Source: Dictyobacter aurantiacus
Lineage (GTDB): Bacteria; Chloroflexota; Ktedonobacteria; Ktedonobacterales; Ktedonobacteraceae
Assembly (NCBI RefSeq): GCF_003967515.1
Contig: NZ_BIFQ01000002.1
Location: 1,798,001 to 1,862,000, forward strand
Reading direction: 5' to 3'
DNA: 64,000 nt
The translations under genes and the position numbers were made by a program. The notes below the pieces were generated by a model. It saw only the letters and a program-made list of their open reading frames with translations, did not search any database and was not told the origin of the DNA. Positions 54,154 to 62,408 of the stretch are shown piece by piece. Within the stretch, counting starts at the first letter, position 1. Every line of letters begins with the position of its first letter.

Positions 54154-54275
54154 GAGTATAAAGAGACGGAGAATCATGCCCGCGCCTATGAGTATGTCGT
54201 GTCGCTGGTTGCTGGCAGACAGGAGCCGATCACGCAGGAAACCATCTTCACCTTGCACAAGCAGGTACTGAGTGG
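54154..54275 (+). pseudogene. Fic-domain protein fragment
   Basis: One frame reads EYKETENHARAYEYVVSL, then RQEPITQETIFTLHKQVLSG. This is the pattern of the helical region before the catalytic loop in Fic/DOC proteins (N-A-L-x-Y, then I-T-x-x-x-I-x-x-L-H-x-x-L-x-x-G-I). It begins just after a stop and ends where an M28 peptidase fragment begins in another frame (54276). The Fic catalytic HPFxxGNGR motif is absent. Confidence 0.45.
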
Positions 54276-54920
54276 CATTATGATAGCGTGTGCGCCAGCA
54301 CTGGCGCAAATGATAACGCAGCGGCTGTATGTGTGTTGCTGATGTTGCTCAAAAGCTATATTCATCATCCTCCTTCCATTCCTCTTGATATCGTTTTTTT
54401 CGATCTGGAAGAATGTGGTCATCTAGGCAGACTGGCCTATATAGAGCGATGTACAGCGGCCAGCATTGCGGCCATGATAAATCTGGATATCTGTGGCGTT
54501 GGCAATACATTACTCTGTGCTTCTGATCGATACGCTAGAACAACACCATTTGCTCAGCCCTTGCGGCACACGTTGCAAAAGAATGCGTTGCCATGCTATA
54601 TACTTCCCACGTTACCAGCCAGTGATGACCGCTCCTTTGAAAAGGCTGGCATTCCTACTCTTTCTCTTTGTATGATTCCAGACAGCGACCTTATGGTGAT
54701 GGTCGCTGCTATGCACGCTCTACATAGAGGGAAGCAACCACAACAACGACCTTCAATTCTGGATACTTTTCATAATGGCTGTCGCGATGCACCAGATACC
54801 GTTGAAGATGAAGCTATGCAGTATGTTTTGTACTGGATGAGCGATTTCCTTGAGTACTTCGAGGCCAATTTTAACGGGATGTATCGCACATATAACACTA
54901 TCGGTGGTCAAGGAGAATAA
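54276..54920 (+). pseudogene. M28-type metallopeptidase, N-terminally truncated
   Basis: The frame starts with WHYDSVCASTGANDNAAA, where HYDS and GANDN supply the first zinc His and the bridging Asp of M28 peptidases. It continues LDIVFFDLEECGHLGRLAYI (catalytic Glu and zinc Glu), AMINLDICGVGNTLL (zinc Asp) and PASDDRSFEKAGIPTLSL. The usual last zinc His is not obvious. The N-terminal part before HYDS is replaced by a Fic fragment. An internal GTG start could make a partial protein. The protease-like gene at 54923 follows with a two-base gap. Confidence 0.65.
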
Positions 54921-54922
54921 TC

Positions 54923-55771
54923 GTGGGAAAAACTGCTGTTACGGTTCCATTGTATATCATGAAAAATCGCCCATTTATTGACGTGTCCTTTAGGACCGAT
55001 GATTGTCAGCCTCGGAAAGCTCGCTGCTGGCTTGATACCGGCGGCGGTGCCGTGATTATTACGGAACACCTGGCGCAAGAGTTAGGTGTGGTGTATAAGC
55101 GCCATGATGTGGAGCTTGTTCCAGCCAGATTGCCAGCACTCTCTATTGATGAAATACAGCTGGATTTAACGCGGGTACCAACATTTGTTGCTTTAGGCCA
55201 GCAGACGATACAGGGAGAAGAGGGGATCGAAGTTTTTTGTGGTGCCCCGCTTCTCAGTAAATTTTACCTTATTTTTGATTATCCTCAGCAGCAATTTACG
55301 CTCATATCGCCAGATCATGCCCCCCGTTCAGCTGGTGTTTGTTTGCCTGTGGGTATTCAAGCAACCAGCCACTTTCCACGTGTAGAAGTTCAGATTGGCC
55401 GTGACATCTATGGTATGCTTCTCGATACAGGAGCCAGCAAGACGATGGTATCTCAAACAGTGATAGATGCCTGGGTGAGCCAGAATCCGAGTGTGCTAAA
55501 AGTTGAGGCCAGCTCAACATTTCTGGACGAAATGCAAGAAATAAAGGACGAACAAACGGCCTATATTTCACACTTGACCTGGGGTCCCTATCACATTGAT
55601 GATCTCTCCATTGTCTCTCGGCCAGCAGGCGTTTTTGAACAAGCGCTTTCTCAGATGACGAGCGAACCTGTCATTGGTGCCCTTGCCGGCGATGTGCTCA
55701 GTCAATTTCGTTGTGAGATTGATTATGCAGCAAGTTTTCTTTATCTTCATCGTTCACGTGGAGCAAACTAA
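54923..55771 (+). CDS. Retropepsin-like aspartyl protease family protein
   Basis: The 282-residue protein has two aspartyl-protease lobes in one chain: CWLDTGGGAVIITEHLAQEL (Asp-Thr-Gly near residue 38) and YGMLLDTGASKTMVSQTVID (Asp-Thr-Gly near residue 168), each followed by a hydrophobic-hydrophobic-Gly-like strand. This resembles bacterial clan AA proteins (two DTG motifs, no propeptide). There is no signal peptide, so it should be cytosolic. Start GTG 54923, with AAGGAGAA 6 bases upstream. It follows the M28 fragment by two bases, so they were one transcription unit. Confidence 0.75.
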   Translation: MGKTAVTVPLYIMKNRPFIDVSFRTDDCQPRKARCWLDTGGGAVIITEHLAQELGVVYKRHDVELVPARLPALSIDEIQLDLTRVPTFVALGQQTIQGEEGIEVFCGAPLLSKFYLIFDYPQQQFTLISPDHAPRSAGVCLPVGIQATSHFPRVEVQIGRDIYGMLLDTGASKTMVSQTVIDAWVSQNPSVLKVEASSTFLDEMQEIKDEQTAYISHLTWGPYHIDDLSIVSRPAGVFEQALSQMTSEPVIGALAGDVLSQFRCEIDYAASFLYLHRSRGAN

Positions 55772-55960
55772 CTGGTTACAACAGCCATACAGTTTACAAC
55801 ACAGATAGCGGCAGAAAGCCTCAAGAGGTTTTCCCTGTACATTTCCCTCAACATCAATAAACACCAGATCATCATGTATTATTCGTTCCAGGGCTGGCAC
55901 ATCGTTGTTCACTATTGCCTGTTGAAGTTGCTTCTCAGCATGCACAATCTCCTCAAGAGA
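55754..55960 (-). pseudogene. SnoaL/DUF4440-like N-terminal fragment
   Basis: The minus-strand frame reads SLEEIVHAEKQLQQAIVNND, then PALERIIHDDLVFIDVEGNV and QGKP. This matches the first helices and strands of NTF2-like DUF4440 proteins. After about 55820 the family sequence is lost, and the frame ends at 55754 overlapping the protease gene's 3' end. No start with a ribosome site is clear. Confidence 0.5.
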
Positions 55961-55974
55961 GTGATTGACGCTCT

Positions 55975-56913
55975 CTATTGCGTCGTGGAGACTGGTTTCC
56001 CAAGCTTGCGATACCTGACCGGGGGCATGCCGACCTCTCGTTTGAAGGCTTTGTGAAAGGCCACTTCTGACTCGTAGCCCAGAAGTTCTGCGATCTTTTC
56101 TACCTCGATGTTGTTTTGGAGTAAACGGGTCGCCCTGTGCATACGCCAACGGGTCAGATACTTGATAGGAGGCTCACCCACCAGCCGGGTAAAGCGAGCA
56201 GAGAAGACTGCGCGTGAAAGACCCACGGCTGCTGCCAGCTCCTCCACCTTCCATCCCCGTTCTGGCGATTGATGAAGCAAGCCGAGCGCTTTGCTGATGG
56301 ATGGATCACGCAGCGCCGCCAACCAGCCAGTAGCAGGCCCCGCCTGCTGCTCCACCCAGACCCTGATGATGTGAATGAAAAGCAGTTCGGTGAAGCGCCT
56401 GAGCATCACTTCGGTCCCCAGCCGAGGAGCGGCTGCTTCACGCGCGATGAGTTGAACAATCTCACGAAAGCCCTGATCCGTGCGGCCCTGTTCTGCGGGA
56501 ATGTGAATGACCTTTGGCAAGCTGTGCAGCAAGGGGAATGCGCCAGGATGCTCCACATGGAACGCTCCGCAGAGCACCGCTCTCTTTGCTTCCTCAGCTG
56601 TCTCGGGGAAACCCTGATAGTGCTTCTGCGCGTCATAGTTCACATGCAGTACCTGAATGAGGGGTGAGGTGAGCTGGTCGCCGATAGAGTGGGCATGCCC
56701 AAAGGGAAAGAGCAGGACTGCTCCATCCTCGACCCGCAGAGGTGTTGGATCTCCCGCGAGCGTGAGGTAGCCTCCACCAAAGCTGCCAAGGAGATGAAAG
56801 ATCATATCTTGACTGGCGGCAAAAGCATAACGCCAGGGAGGAACAAGCACTCTGCGTGCAGAGATCCATCCCTTCAGTTCGAGTGTATTCAGGACATCCG
56901 TGAGCACGTCCAT
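55975..56913 (-). CDS. AraC family transcriptional regulator (cupin_6 type)
   Basis: The 312-residue regulator has an N-terminal cupin_6-like domain (FAASQDMIFHLLGSFGGGYL; DGAVLLFPFGHAHSI) and a C-terminal double helix-turn-helix (KVEELAAAVGLSRAVFSARF; VEKIAELLGYESEVAFHKAF; the end VGMPPVRYRKL). I chose ATG 56913 because AAAGGAGG lies 8 bases upstream; a longer in-frame start exists at 56943. It is divergent from the NmrA-like gene at 57241 and probably regulates that gene and the SDR after it. Confidence 0.9.
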   Translation of the reverse strand: MDVLTDVLNTLELKGWISARRVLVPPWRYAFAASQDMIFHLLGSFGGGYLTLAGDPTPLRVEDGAVLLFPFGHAHSIGDQLTSPLIQVLHVNYDAQKHYQGFPETAEEAKRAVLCGAFHVEHPGAFPLLHSLPKVIHIPAEQGRTDQGFREIVQLIAREAAAPRLGTEVMLRRFTELLFIHIIRVWVEQQAGPATGWLAALRDPSISKALGLLHQSPERGWKVEELAAAVGLSRAVFSARFTRLVGEPPIKYLTRWRMHRATRLLQNNIEVEKIAELLGYESEVAFHKAFKREVGMPPVRYRKLGKPVSTTQ

Positions 56914-57240
56914 ACTTTCTCCTCCTTTGAGACGAATAGACAATTATTTAAGACAATATAGCATAGATTGTCTCAGCATTCAAGCGTATACTCTCTTTAG
57001 TAAGAAGATCACATCGCCCTGAGCGGGTCGCACCGAGGGATTCTGATTATGAGGCTGCGGCTCAGTACAGAGGAAACAGTGACTGAGAAAAAGGGTTGCA
57101 GGAAACGTCCCATCGACGATTTCTTTGTTCCTTATTCACTAGTAGAGCGCAGACGGGTCGCAGGGTTCGCATGAGAGTGCTTTTCGAGCGATACTTCCCC
57201 TCTCTGGACCAGGCGAACCCCGTTGGCGCAGGAGGGTATC
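56914..57240. promoter_or_regulatory. AraC/NmrA divergent intergenic region
   Basis: Between the two starts, GACAAT occurs at 56939-56944 and 56952-56957, with its complement ATTGTC at 56968-56973. Such repeated half-sites are typical targets of AraC-type regulators. AGGAGG at about 57230 is the ribosome site of the NmrA-like gene. No gene is seen in the rest. Confidence 0.4.
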
Positions 57241-58125
57241 ATGATCCTTATCACAGGTGCGAATGGCCTGGCCGGTTCTGCTATGATCCGTGAGTTCGCT
57301 CGCCAGGGGCATCCCGTGAAAGCGCTCGTCAGGAGTCGCGCAAAGGCCCGGGTATTAGAGGCATTTCCCACCGTAGAAATCGTGGAGGGTGACATGCAGC
57401 GCCCCGAGACGCTCACAAACGCACTCTCGGGGGTAGAGCGCGTTTTGCTGATCTCTTCTCCCAATCTGCAGATGGTGGAGACGCAATGTACCTTCATCGA
57501 TGCCGCCAAAGCCGCGGGCGTGCGCCACATCGTCAAGTTTTCTGGTTCGACGACGGCACTGGATTCGCCCTTTCTCTTCTCGCGCATGCACGCAGAAATC
57601 GAGCAGTATCTTGAACACTCCGGGCTGGCCTGGACCCACTTGCGTCCCAGCCAATTCATGACGGAGTATCTACGGGAAGCCCCCACCATCGTCAGCGCAG
57701 GTGCGTTTTTCCTTCCCTTAGAGGACACAAAGCTGACTCCCGTGGATCTGGAGGACATCGCCAAAGCCGCCTTTGCACTGCTGACCACAACAGGTCATGA
57801 GGGCAAGACCTATATGATGTCGGGGCCAGAAGCATTGAGTATGGCAGAGATTGCCGAACAGATCTCACTTGCCACAGGATCGAGCGTGCGCTATGTCAGC
57901 ATCTCTCCAGAAGATAGAAATGGAGCCCTACTCGCGGCAGGTTTTCCTGCCTATCTCGTAGATGCGCTCGATGTGCAGGCAGATGAGCGTCGGAAGGAGG
58001 CTAACGGCGAAGCTGTCGTGCATCCCGAGACGCACATTGCGTTAGATATTCACCCCACCACCTTCGCTGAGTTTGCACGTCGCCATGCTGCCGATTTTCG
58101 TGGTGAGTTGGCCACTGCGGAATAG
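57241..58125 (+). CDS. NmrA-like NAD(P)-binding protein
   Basis: The 294-residue atypical SDR starts MILITGANGLAGSAMIREFA (Rossmann GANGLAG) and continues VKALVRSRAKARVLEAFPTV, RVLLISSPNLQMVETQCTFI and VRHIVKFSGSTTALDSPFLF, then a C-terminal substrate region (YMMSGPEALSMAEIAEQISL). Relatives (NmrA, QorB, isoflavone-reductase-like) act as NADPH-dependent reductases or redox sensors. GGAGGG lies 8 bases before ATG 57241. It is divergent from an AraC regulator, and another SDR follows 100 bases downstream. Confidence 0.88.
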   Translation: MILITGANGLAGSAMIREFARQGHPVKALVRSRAKARVLEAFPTVEIVEGDMQRPETLTNALSGVERVLLISSPNLQMVETQCTFIDAAKAAGVRHIVKFSGSTTALDSPFLFSRMHAEIEQYLEHSGLAWTHLRPSQFMTEYLREAPTIVSAGAFFLPLEDTKLTPVDLEDIAKAAFALLTTTGHEGKTYMMSGPEALSMAEIAEQISLATGSSVRYVSISPEDRNGALLAAGFPAYLVDALDVQADERRKEANGEAVVHPETHIALDIHPTTFAEFARRHAADFRGELATAE

Positions 58126-58158
58126 CATGGGGAATAGTTCAAGCATAGTAAAATCAAC

Positions 58159-58197
58159 ATGTCGTGTGGAATGCGTGTGAGCGGTTCACGTGACATG
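58159..58197. promoter_or_regulatory. Imperfect palindrome upstream of the SDR
   Basis: CATGTCGTGTGGAA and TTCACGTGACATG are near inverted repeats (with a one-base offset) around a 12-base spacer, just before the SDR ribosome site. It may be an operator or a weak hairpin. Confidence 0.3.
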
Positions 58198-58225
58198 CCA
58201 ACTCGCCGAGCAAGGAGAAGGACAT

Positions 58226-58993
58226 ATGAACGAATCGATCACGACACAGCGTTTGCGCGGCAAAAATGTAGTCATTATTGGAGGCAGTAGAGGGCTGGGG
58301 CGGGACATCGTCGCTGCGGCTCAGGCAGAGGGGGCGCGGGTGCTTGCGATTGCGCGACAGGAACAGCCGCTCAGGCAGCTCGCCGCTGAATTCCCAGGGG
58401 TGCAAGTACTCGCGCTTGATGCTACAAGCGAAGGCGCCCCCGCGAAAGTATTTGAGGTGCTGTTGCCAGATATTCTGGTCGTCTGTGCGGGCGCTATACC
58501 ACATATGGCACCACTGGTGGAACAGAGCTGGGAGCAGTTCTCGACCAACTGGAACAGCGATGTCAGGATATCGTTGCTTTTCTCGCAGGCAGCATTGACC
58601 GCACCGCTTCCCGTGGGGACGACTATTCTGCTCATGTCCAGTGGCGCGGCTCTTGGTGGATCGCCGCTTTCAGGTGGCTACGCTGGTGCGAAGCGCACGC
58701 AAATGTTCCTGGCAGATTATGCCCAGAAGGAATCCGCTCGTTTGCAACGCGGTTTGCGATTTCTCGCGCTTGTTCCAGGACGCATCATCCCCGAAACGGA
58801 GTTGGGAAAAGTGGCTGCCCAGGCGTACGCTTCCTCTCTTGGTCTTTCACCTGCCGATTTTATCAAAACTCGGCCAGCCAGGCCAACAACAGAGGATGTC
58901 GCCAGTGCTGTTGTCGAGCTTGTCAGCGATCCGAGCGAGAGTGCCGGAAAGATCTTCGTCATTTCGGCATCCGGGATTGCGCTTGTGCCGTAA
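58226..58993 (+). CDS. Short-chain dehydrogenase/reductase (SDR)
   Basis: The 255-residue SDR has VVIIGGSRGLGRDIVAAAQA, ILVVCAGAIPHMAPL (the NNAG position is CAGA), ILLMSSGAALGG (Ser) and GGYAGAKRTQMFLADY (Tyr-x-x-x-Lys), and ends GKIFVISASGIALVP. AAGGAG lies 6 bases before ATG 58226. It is likely cotranscribed with the NmrA-like gene. Confidence 0.88.
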   Translation: MNESITTQRLRGKNVVIIGGSRGLGRDIVAAAQAEGARVLAIARQEQPLRQLAAEFPGVQVLALDATSEGAPAKVFEVLLPDILVVCAGAIPHMAPLVEQSWEQFSTNWNSDVRISLLFSQAALTAPLPVGTTILLMSSGAALGGSPLSGGYAGAKRTQMFLADYAQKESARLQRGLRFLALVPGRIIPETELGKVAAQAYASSLGLSPADFIKTRPARPTTEDVASAVVELVSDPSESAGKIFVISASGIALVP

Positions 58994-59100
58994 ATTTACT
59001 GATCCCATTGAGACGAAAAGCTGCCAGGGGCCTGATTGAAACTGCTTGATGTGCAGGCGGACCAGAGATTTCCTGTCTCATGCAGATAGGAAATCTTCTC

Positions 59101-59125
59101 TTGACATCCTCCCCCGCTTAAAAGG
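59101..59125 (-). repeat. IS605-type right-end remnant
   Basis: TTGACATCCTCCCCCGCTTA continuing AAAGG is identical to the right end at 23128-23152. The other half of the hairpin is absent because a short element begins at 59126. Confidence 0.7.
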
Positions 59126-59264
59126 CCTGATTCTTACCTACATTTTACAAATGGAATCTGTGAAACGGCCATCAAGGTTTCTTGCCACTGTTGACTGTTT
59201 CACAAGCCCATCTCTGGCGATTGGCTTTTCAAGCCTGATCAAAAAGATGTGGGTAAGAATCAGG
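59126..59264. mobile_element. Short MITE-like element
   Basis: The 139-base stretch is bounded by inverted repeats CCTGATTCTTACC (59126-59138) and GGTAAGAATCAGG (59252-59264), which extend imperfectly inward. There is no gene inside. The repeats resemble those of the IS4-type element at 23153 (CTGACACTTACAC) and the element sits at the same base of the IS605-type end (after GCTTAAAAGG), so it is probably a non-autonomous derivative of an IS4-like transposon. There is no matching duplication on the right. Confidence 0.55.
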
Positions 59265-59465
59265 GTTGAAACACAGGGGTTTAACACCCCGTTCGTATAA
59301 AGTGGCCCATCAGTAGAGCCCTAAAGCCCCCCTTAAGGGTAGTTTGTCCGTATAGTTTTCCTGGTGTCCTGAACCAACGGGCGTAAGGCCGACGTTCAGA
59401 AAACGATGTGTGTTCAATGGTCGTTTTTTAATGAGTAACCATGTGATGAAAGGAAACATACGCTG

Positions 59466-59870
59466 ATGGTAGATATTCCACAGGAATATGCTGATCTGCT
59501 GCACACAACCACCCTGGCCCATGTTGCCACCGTTGGGGTGAAAGGAGAGCCACATAACACCCCGGTCTGGTTCGACTGGGATGGAAACTACATCCGTTTC
59601 AGTCAAACCAAAACCCGCCAGAAGTTTCGGAATCTCCAGCGTGATCCCCGCATCGCGCTGTGCATTGTTGATCCGAATAACCCCTACCGCCATCTTGAGA
59701 TACGCGGAAGGGTAATTCGTATTGAGGAAGATCCTGATTTTTCCTTTCTCAATGGTATGACGAAACGGTATCTCGGGCGGGACACCTACCCGTGGCATCA
59801 ACCGGGAGACGAACACGTTATCTTTGTCGTTGAGCCTGAGCATACTACGCGACCCCGGAGAAGGTTCTGA
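59466..59870 (+). CDS. PPOX/F420-dependent oxidoreductase family protein
   Basis: The 134-residue split-barrel flavin/F420-binding protein starts DIPQEYADLLHTTTLAHVAT and has GEPHNTPVWFDWDGNYIRFS, TRQKFRNLQRDPRIALCIVD and LEIRGRVIRIEEDPDFSFLN. It matches the PPOX-class F420-dependent enzymes common in Actinobacteria and Chloroflexi. The C-terminal RPRRRF is short, but the length is typical. AAAGGAAA lies about 11 bases before ATG 59466. Confidence 0.85.
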   Translation: MVDIPQEYADLLHTTTLAHVATVGVKGEPHNTPVWFDWDGNYIRFSQTKTRQKFRNLQRDPRIALCIVDPNNPYRHLEIRGRVIRIEEDPDFSFLNGMTKRYLGRDTYPWHQPGDEHVIFVVEPEHTTRPRRRF

Positions 59871-59986
59871 TTCCTTAGAGGCCACGGCGTACGAGTCCGC
59901 CCATCGTTCCAGTATGCAAGATGCCATGTTTGTTTTCATGGCGAGAACGAAAGCCAATGTAAGGTCATAATTAGTTTCTTATTATA

Positions 59987-60016
59987 TTGACAGGTAGGGA
60001 CAATATATGATAAAAT
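59987..60016 (+). promoter_or_regulatory. Promoter of the IS607-type transposase, probably leaderless
   Basis: TTGACA (59987-59992) and TAAAAT (60011-60016) are 18 bases apart. ATG 60023 lies 7 bases after the -10 box, so the transcript should start at or beside the start codon; no ribosome site is present. Confidence 0.65.
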
Positions 60017-60022
60017 ATAGCC

Positions 60023-60610
60023 ATGAAATTGAGTCAGTACGCCAAACAGCAGGGCATCTCCTACAAAACGGCCTGGCGATGGTATAAAGCCGGGCAACTC
60101 GATGCCTATCAAACCGCCACCGGAACCGTCATTGTGCGCGATCAACCCGCCATCAGTGCTTCAACCGGGCGGATTGCTTTGTACGCACGGGTGTCCTCGG
60201 CTGACCAGAAAGACGATCTGGCGCGTCAGATGGAGCGCTTACGCACCTATGCGCTCGCCCGTGGCTATCAGGTCGCCAAAGAAGTGACTGAGATCGCCTC
60301 TGGACTCAACGATCAACGCCCGAAGTTGAGCAAATTGCTGCAAGATCGCAGTATCGGCACGATCGTCGTGGAGCACCGTGATCGTCTGACCCGCTGTGGC
60401 TTTCACTATATTGAACAGTTGCTGGCCAATGAAGGCCGACAGGTCGAAGTCATTTTTCCCAGCGAGACCACTGATGATCTGGTCGACGATTTCGTGAGCG
60501 TGATCAGCAGCATGGCTGCCCGCATCTATGGTCGGCGCAACAGTACACGCCGGGCCGCACAGATCAAAGCCTGTATTGAGAAGCAGATGGAGGAAGAGGA
60601 GGAGGCATGA
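60023..60610 (+). CDS. tnpA: IS607-type serine recombinase (TnpA)
   Basis: The 195-residue protein has an N-terminal MerR-like helix-turn-helix (KLSQYAKQQGISYKTAWRWY) followed by a serine-recombinase domain with RIALYARVSSADQKDDLARQ (catalytic Ser) and GTIVVEHRDRLTRCGFHYIE (active-site Arg). It makes double-strand exchanges through a 5'-phosphoserine and drives IS607-type transposition. The stop overlaps the tnpB start (ATGA at 60607-60610), so the two are translationally coupled. Confidence 0.93.
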   Translation: MKLSQYAKQQGISYKTAWRWYKAGQLDAYQTATGTVIVRDQPAISASTGRIALYARVSSADQKDDLARQMERLRTYALARGYQVAKEVTEIASGLNDQRPKLSKLLQDRSIGTIVVEHRDRLTRCGFHYIEQLLANEGRQVEVIFPSETTDDLVDDFVSVISSMAARIYGRRNSTRRAAQIKACIEKQMEEEEEA

Positions 60611-61755
60611 CGCTCATCGTGCGCGGCTATAAAACCGAGCTCAAGCTCAACAATGCACAACGGACCGCCTGCCTCAAACATGCAGGCACCTCCCGCTACG
60701 CCTACAATTGGGGCTTGCGCCGCTATCAAGAGGAGCGTGCCGCCGGGCGCAAAGCGCCCACAGCCATGAGCTTGCATAAAGAGCTCAATGCCCTCAAACA
60801 AGGCGAGCTTTCCTGGATGTACGAGGTCAGCAAGGCCGCCCCACAAGAGAGCCTGCGCGATCTGGAACACGCCTTCAAACACTTCTGGAAACGCTGTGCC
60901 AAGAAGCAGCAGGGGAGGTGGCGTGGCAAGCTGGGGTATCCGCGCTTCAAGTCGAAAAAGCGTGGGATTGGCAGTTTCCGCCTGACTGGCGCCATCCATG
61001 TGGGAGAAGATTGGGTGCAATTGCCACGTTTAGGCAAGCTGCGTCTGAAAGAACGTGGCTATCTTCCCACCACTGGTGTGCATATCCTCTCAGCGACCGT
61101 CTCAGAACGAGCCGGGCGCTGGTATGTTTCACTGCAGGTGGAGGAGGAACACGCTGAGGCCGCGATCGCCCTGGGAGAGACCATCGGCATCGATTTAGGG
61201 ATCAAAGCGCTGGCGACGCTCTCGGATGGTCGGGTGTTTGGCAACCCGAAAGCGCTGGGATCGCATCTCAAGCAACTGCGACGGCTCAGCCGTCAGCATG
61301 CGCGCAAACAGCTGGGCAGCAAAAATCGGCAGAAAGCGGCGCGCAAACTGGCCCGGTTGCATGCCCATATTGCCAACCTGCGCCAGGACACGGTGCATCA
61401 GGTGACCGCACTGATTGTGGCGAAAACCAAGCCCGATCAGCAGCGTCCGACATGCATCGTCCTGGAGGATCTGCAGGTGAGCAGCATGGTGAAGAATCGC
61501 AACCTGAGTCGAGCCATCGCGGATGTGGGATTTGCCGAGTTTCGCCGGCAACTGGAGTATAAAGCGCAGCAGGCCGGCTCGCTGGTCTACACGGTCTCTC
61601 AATGGGAGCCGTCGAGCAAAACGTGTTCGTGGTGTGGTTGGATCGATGAGGATCTCACGCTGTCCGATCGCCTCTTCCACTGTGAAGCGTGCGGTTCGGT
61701 GATCGATCGCGACCGCAATGCCTCGATCAATCTCGCCCTCAAGGCGGCAGGATAA
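60607..61755 (+). CDS. tnpB: TnpB RNA-guided nuclease (IS607 type)
   Basis: The 382-residue TnpB is of a different lineage from those at 18655 and 49054. It starts GYKTELKLNNAQRTACLKHA and has GETIGIDLGIKALATLSDGR (first RuvC Asp), TCIVLEDLQVSSMVKNRNLS (Glu), a zinc finger CSWC/CEAC and SVIDRDRNASINLALKA (last Asp). Catalytic residues are complete. It is coupled to tnpA by a 4-base overlap. A region of about 125 bases after it (to about 61880) with hairpins should hold the guide RNA. Confidence 0.93.
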   Translation: MTLIVRGYKTELKLNNAQRTACLKHAGTSRYAYNWGLRRYQEERAAGRKAPTAMSLHKELNALKQGELSWMYEVSKAAPQESLRDLEHAFKHFWKRCAKKQQGRWRGKLGYPRFKSKKRGIGSFRLTGAIHVGEDWVQLPRLGKLRLKERGYLPTTGVHILSATVSERAGRWYVSLQVEEEHAEAAIALGETIGIDLGIKALATLSDGRVFGNPKALGSHLKQLRRLSRQHARKQLGSKNRQKAARKLARLHAHIANLRQDTVHQVTALIVAKTKPDQQRPTCIVLEDLQVSSMVKNRNLSRAIADVGFAEFRRQLEYKAQQAGSLVYTVSQWEPSSKTCSWCGWIDEDLTLSDRLFHCEACGSVIDRDRNASINLALKAAG

Positions 61756-61877
61756 CACAGCAGAGTACGGCAAGTTCTGCCGGAATGGAAGCCTGTGGAC
61801 AGGGCAGCGCTGGCTCGCTCGCACGAGCGAGTGAAACTGCCCTGGATGAAGCAGGAAGTGAACGCCAGGTATGGCTT

Positions 61878-61907
61878 GTCCATATGTGGGTAAGTTTCAC
61901 AGAACGG
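61878..61907. repeat. 30-base junction repeat, copy 2
   Basis: It differs from 25506-25535 at one position. Here it spans the join between the IS607-type element and the SDR fragment. Confidence 0.6.
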
Positions 61908-62191
61908 CCCATTATGCCGCGTCGAAAGCAGGTCAGATGGGCTTGATGCATGCCCTGGCAGGCCCTCTTGCTCCCTATGGAGTGACGGTCAATGTGCTTG
62001 CACCCGCTTTGATTGAGGGTGGTGGAACGTTACCAGGAGATGAAAAGGCACATCAGCAACTTGCCGCACGTGTTCCCGTTGGGCGTCTTGGTCGTCCAGA
62101 AGAGGTTGCTGATGCCGTTCTTTTGCTCATTGGAAATGCGTTTATCACGTCTCAGACTATTGTCATCGACGGCGGATTGTATCCTCGCTAA
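61893..62191 (+). pseudogene. SDR, C-terminal fragment
   Basis: From about 61905 the frame reads AHYAASKAGQMGLMHALAGP (catalytic Tyr-x-x-x-Lys), YGVTVNVLAPALIEGGG, VPVGRLGRPEEVADAVLLLI and the end TSQTIVIDGGLYPR. This is the C-terminal 95 residues of a FabG-like SDR. The cofactor-binding half is absent; the IS607-type element lies where it should be, and I did not find that half left of the element. Not functional. Confidence 0.8.
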
Positions 62192-62193
62192 CA

Positions 62194-62248
62194 CATTCTT
62201 GCAAAGAGCAAGCAGGCTTTGAATGGGAGTTTGCTCTTTGCAAGAATG
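62194..62248 (+). terminator. Long terminator hairpin after the SDR fragment
   Basis: CATTCTTGCAAAGAGCAA (62194-62211) pairs perfectly with 62231-62248 over 18 bases. Beyond it is GAACG and later a TTTTTG run, so termination is plausible in both directions (it is also downstream of the convergent MFS gene). Confidence 0.6.
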
Positions 62249-62408
62249 AACGTTGGACGTTCCTCATTTTTGTAGCGTTGGGGAAGAAACATGTACAGGC
62301 ACAGCGAGTTTTTCTGGTGCTCGCTGACTCCACGCGTCGTCTGTTACTGTGACGTTTGTATGGTGAAGACTTGGGGACATCTGATCATCAACCATAGAAT
62401 GTTGGGAT

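Larger units (their letters stand above)
59960..61890 (+). mobile_element. IS607-type element
   Basis: It carries a serine-recombinase tnpA and an overlapping tnpB. The right boundary lies near 61880-61907, where an SDR gene resumes in frame; the left boundary is somewhere between 59875 and 59985. IS607 elements have short, poorly conserved ends and no inverted repeats, so exact edges cannot be read here. Confidence 0.7.
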
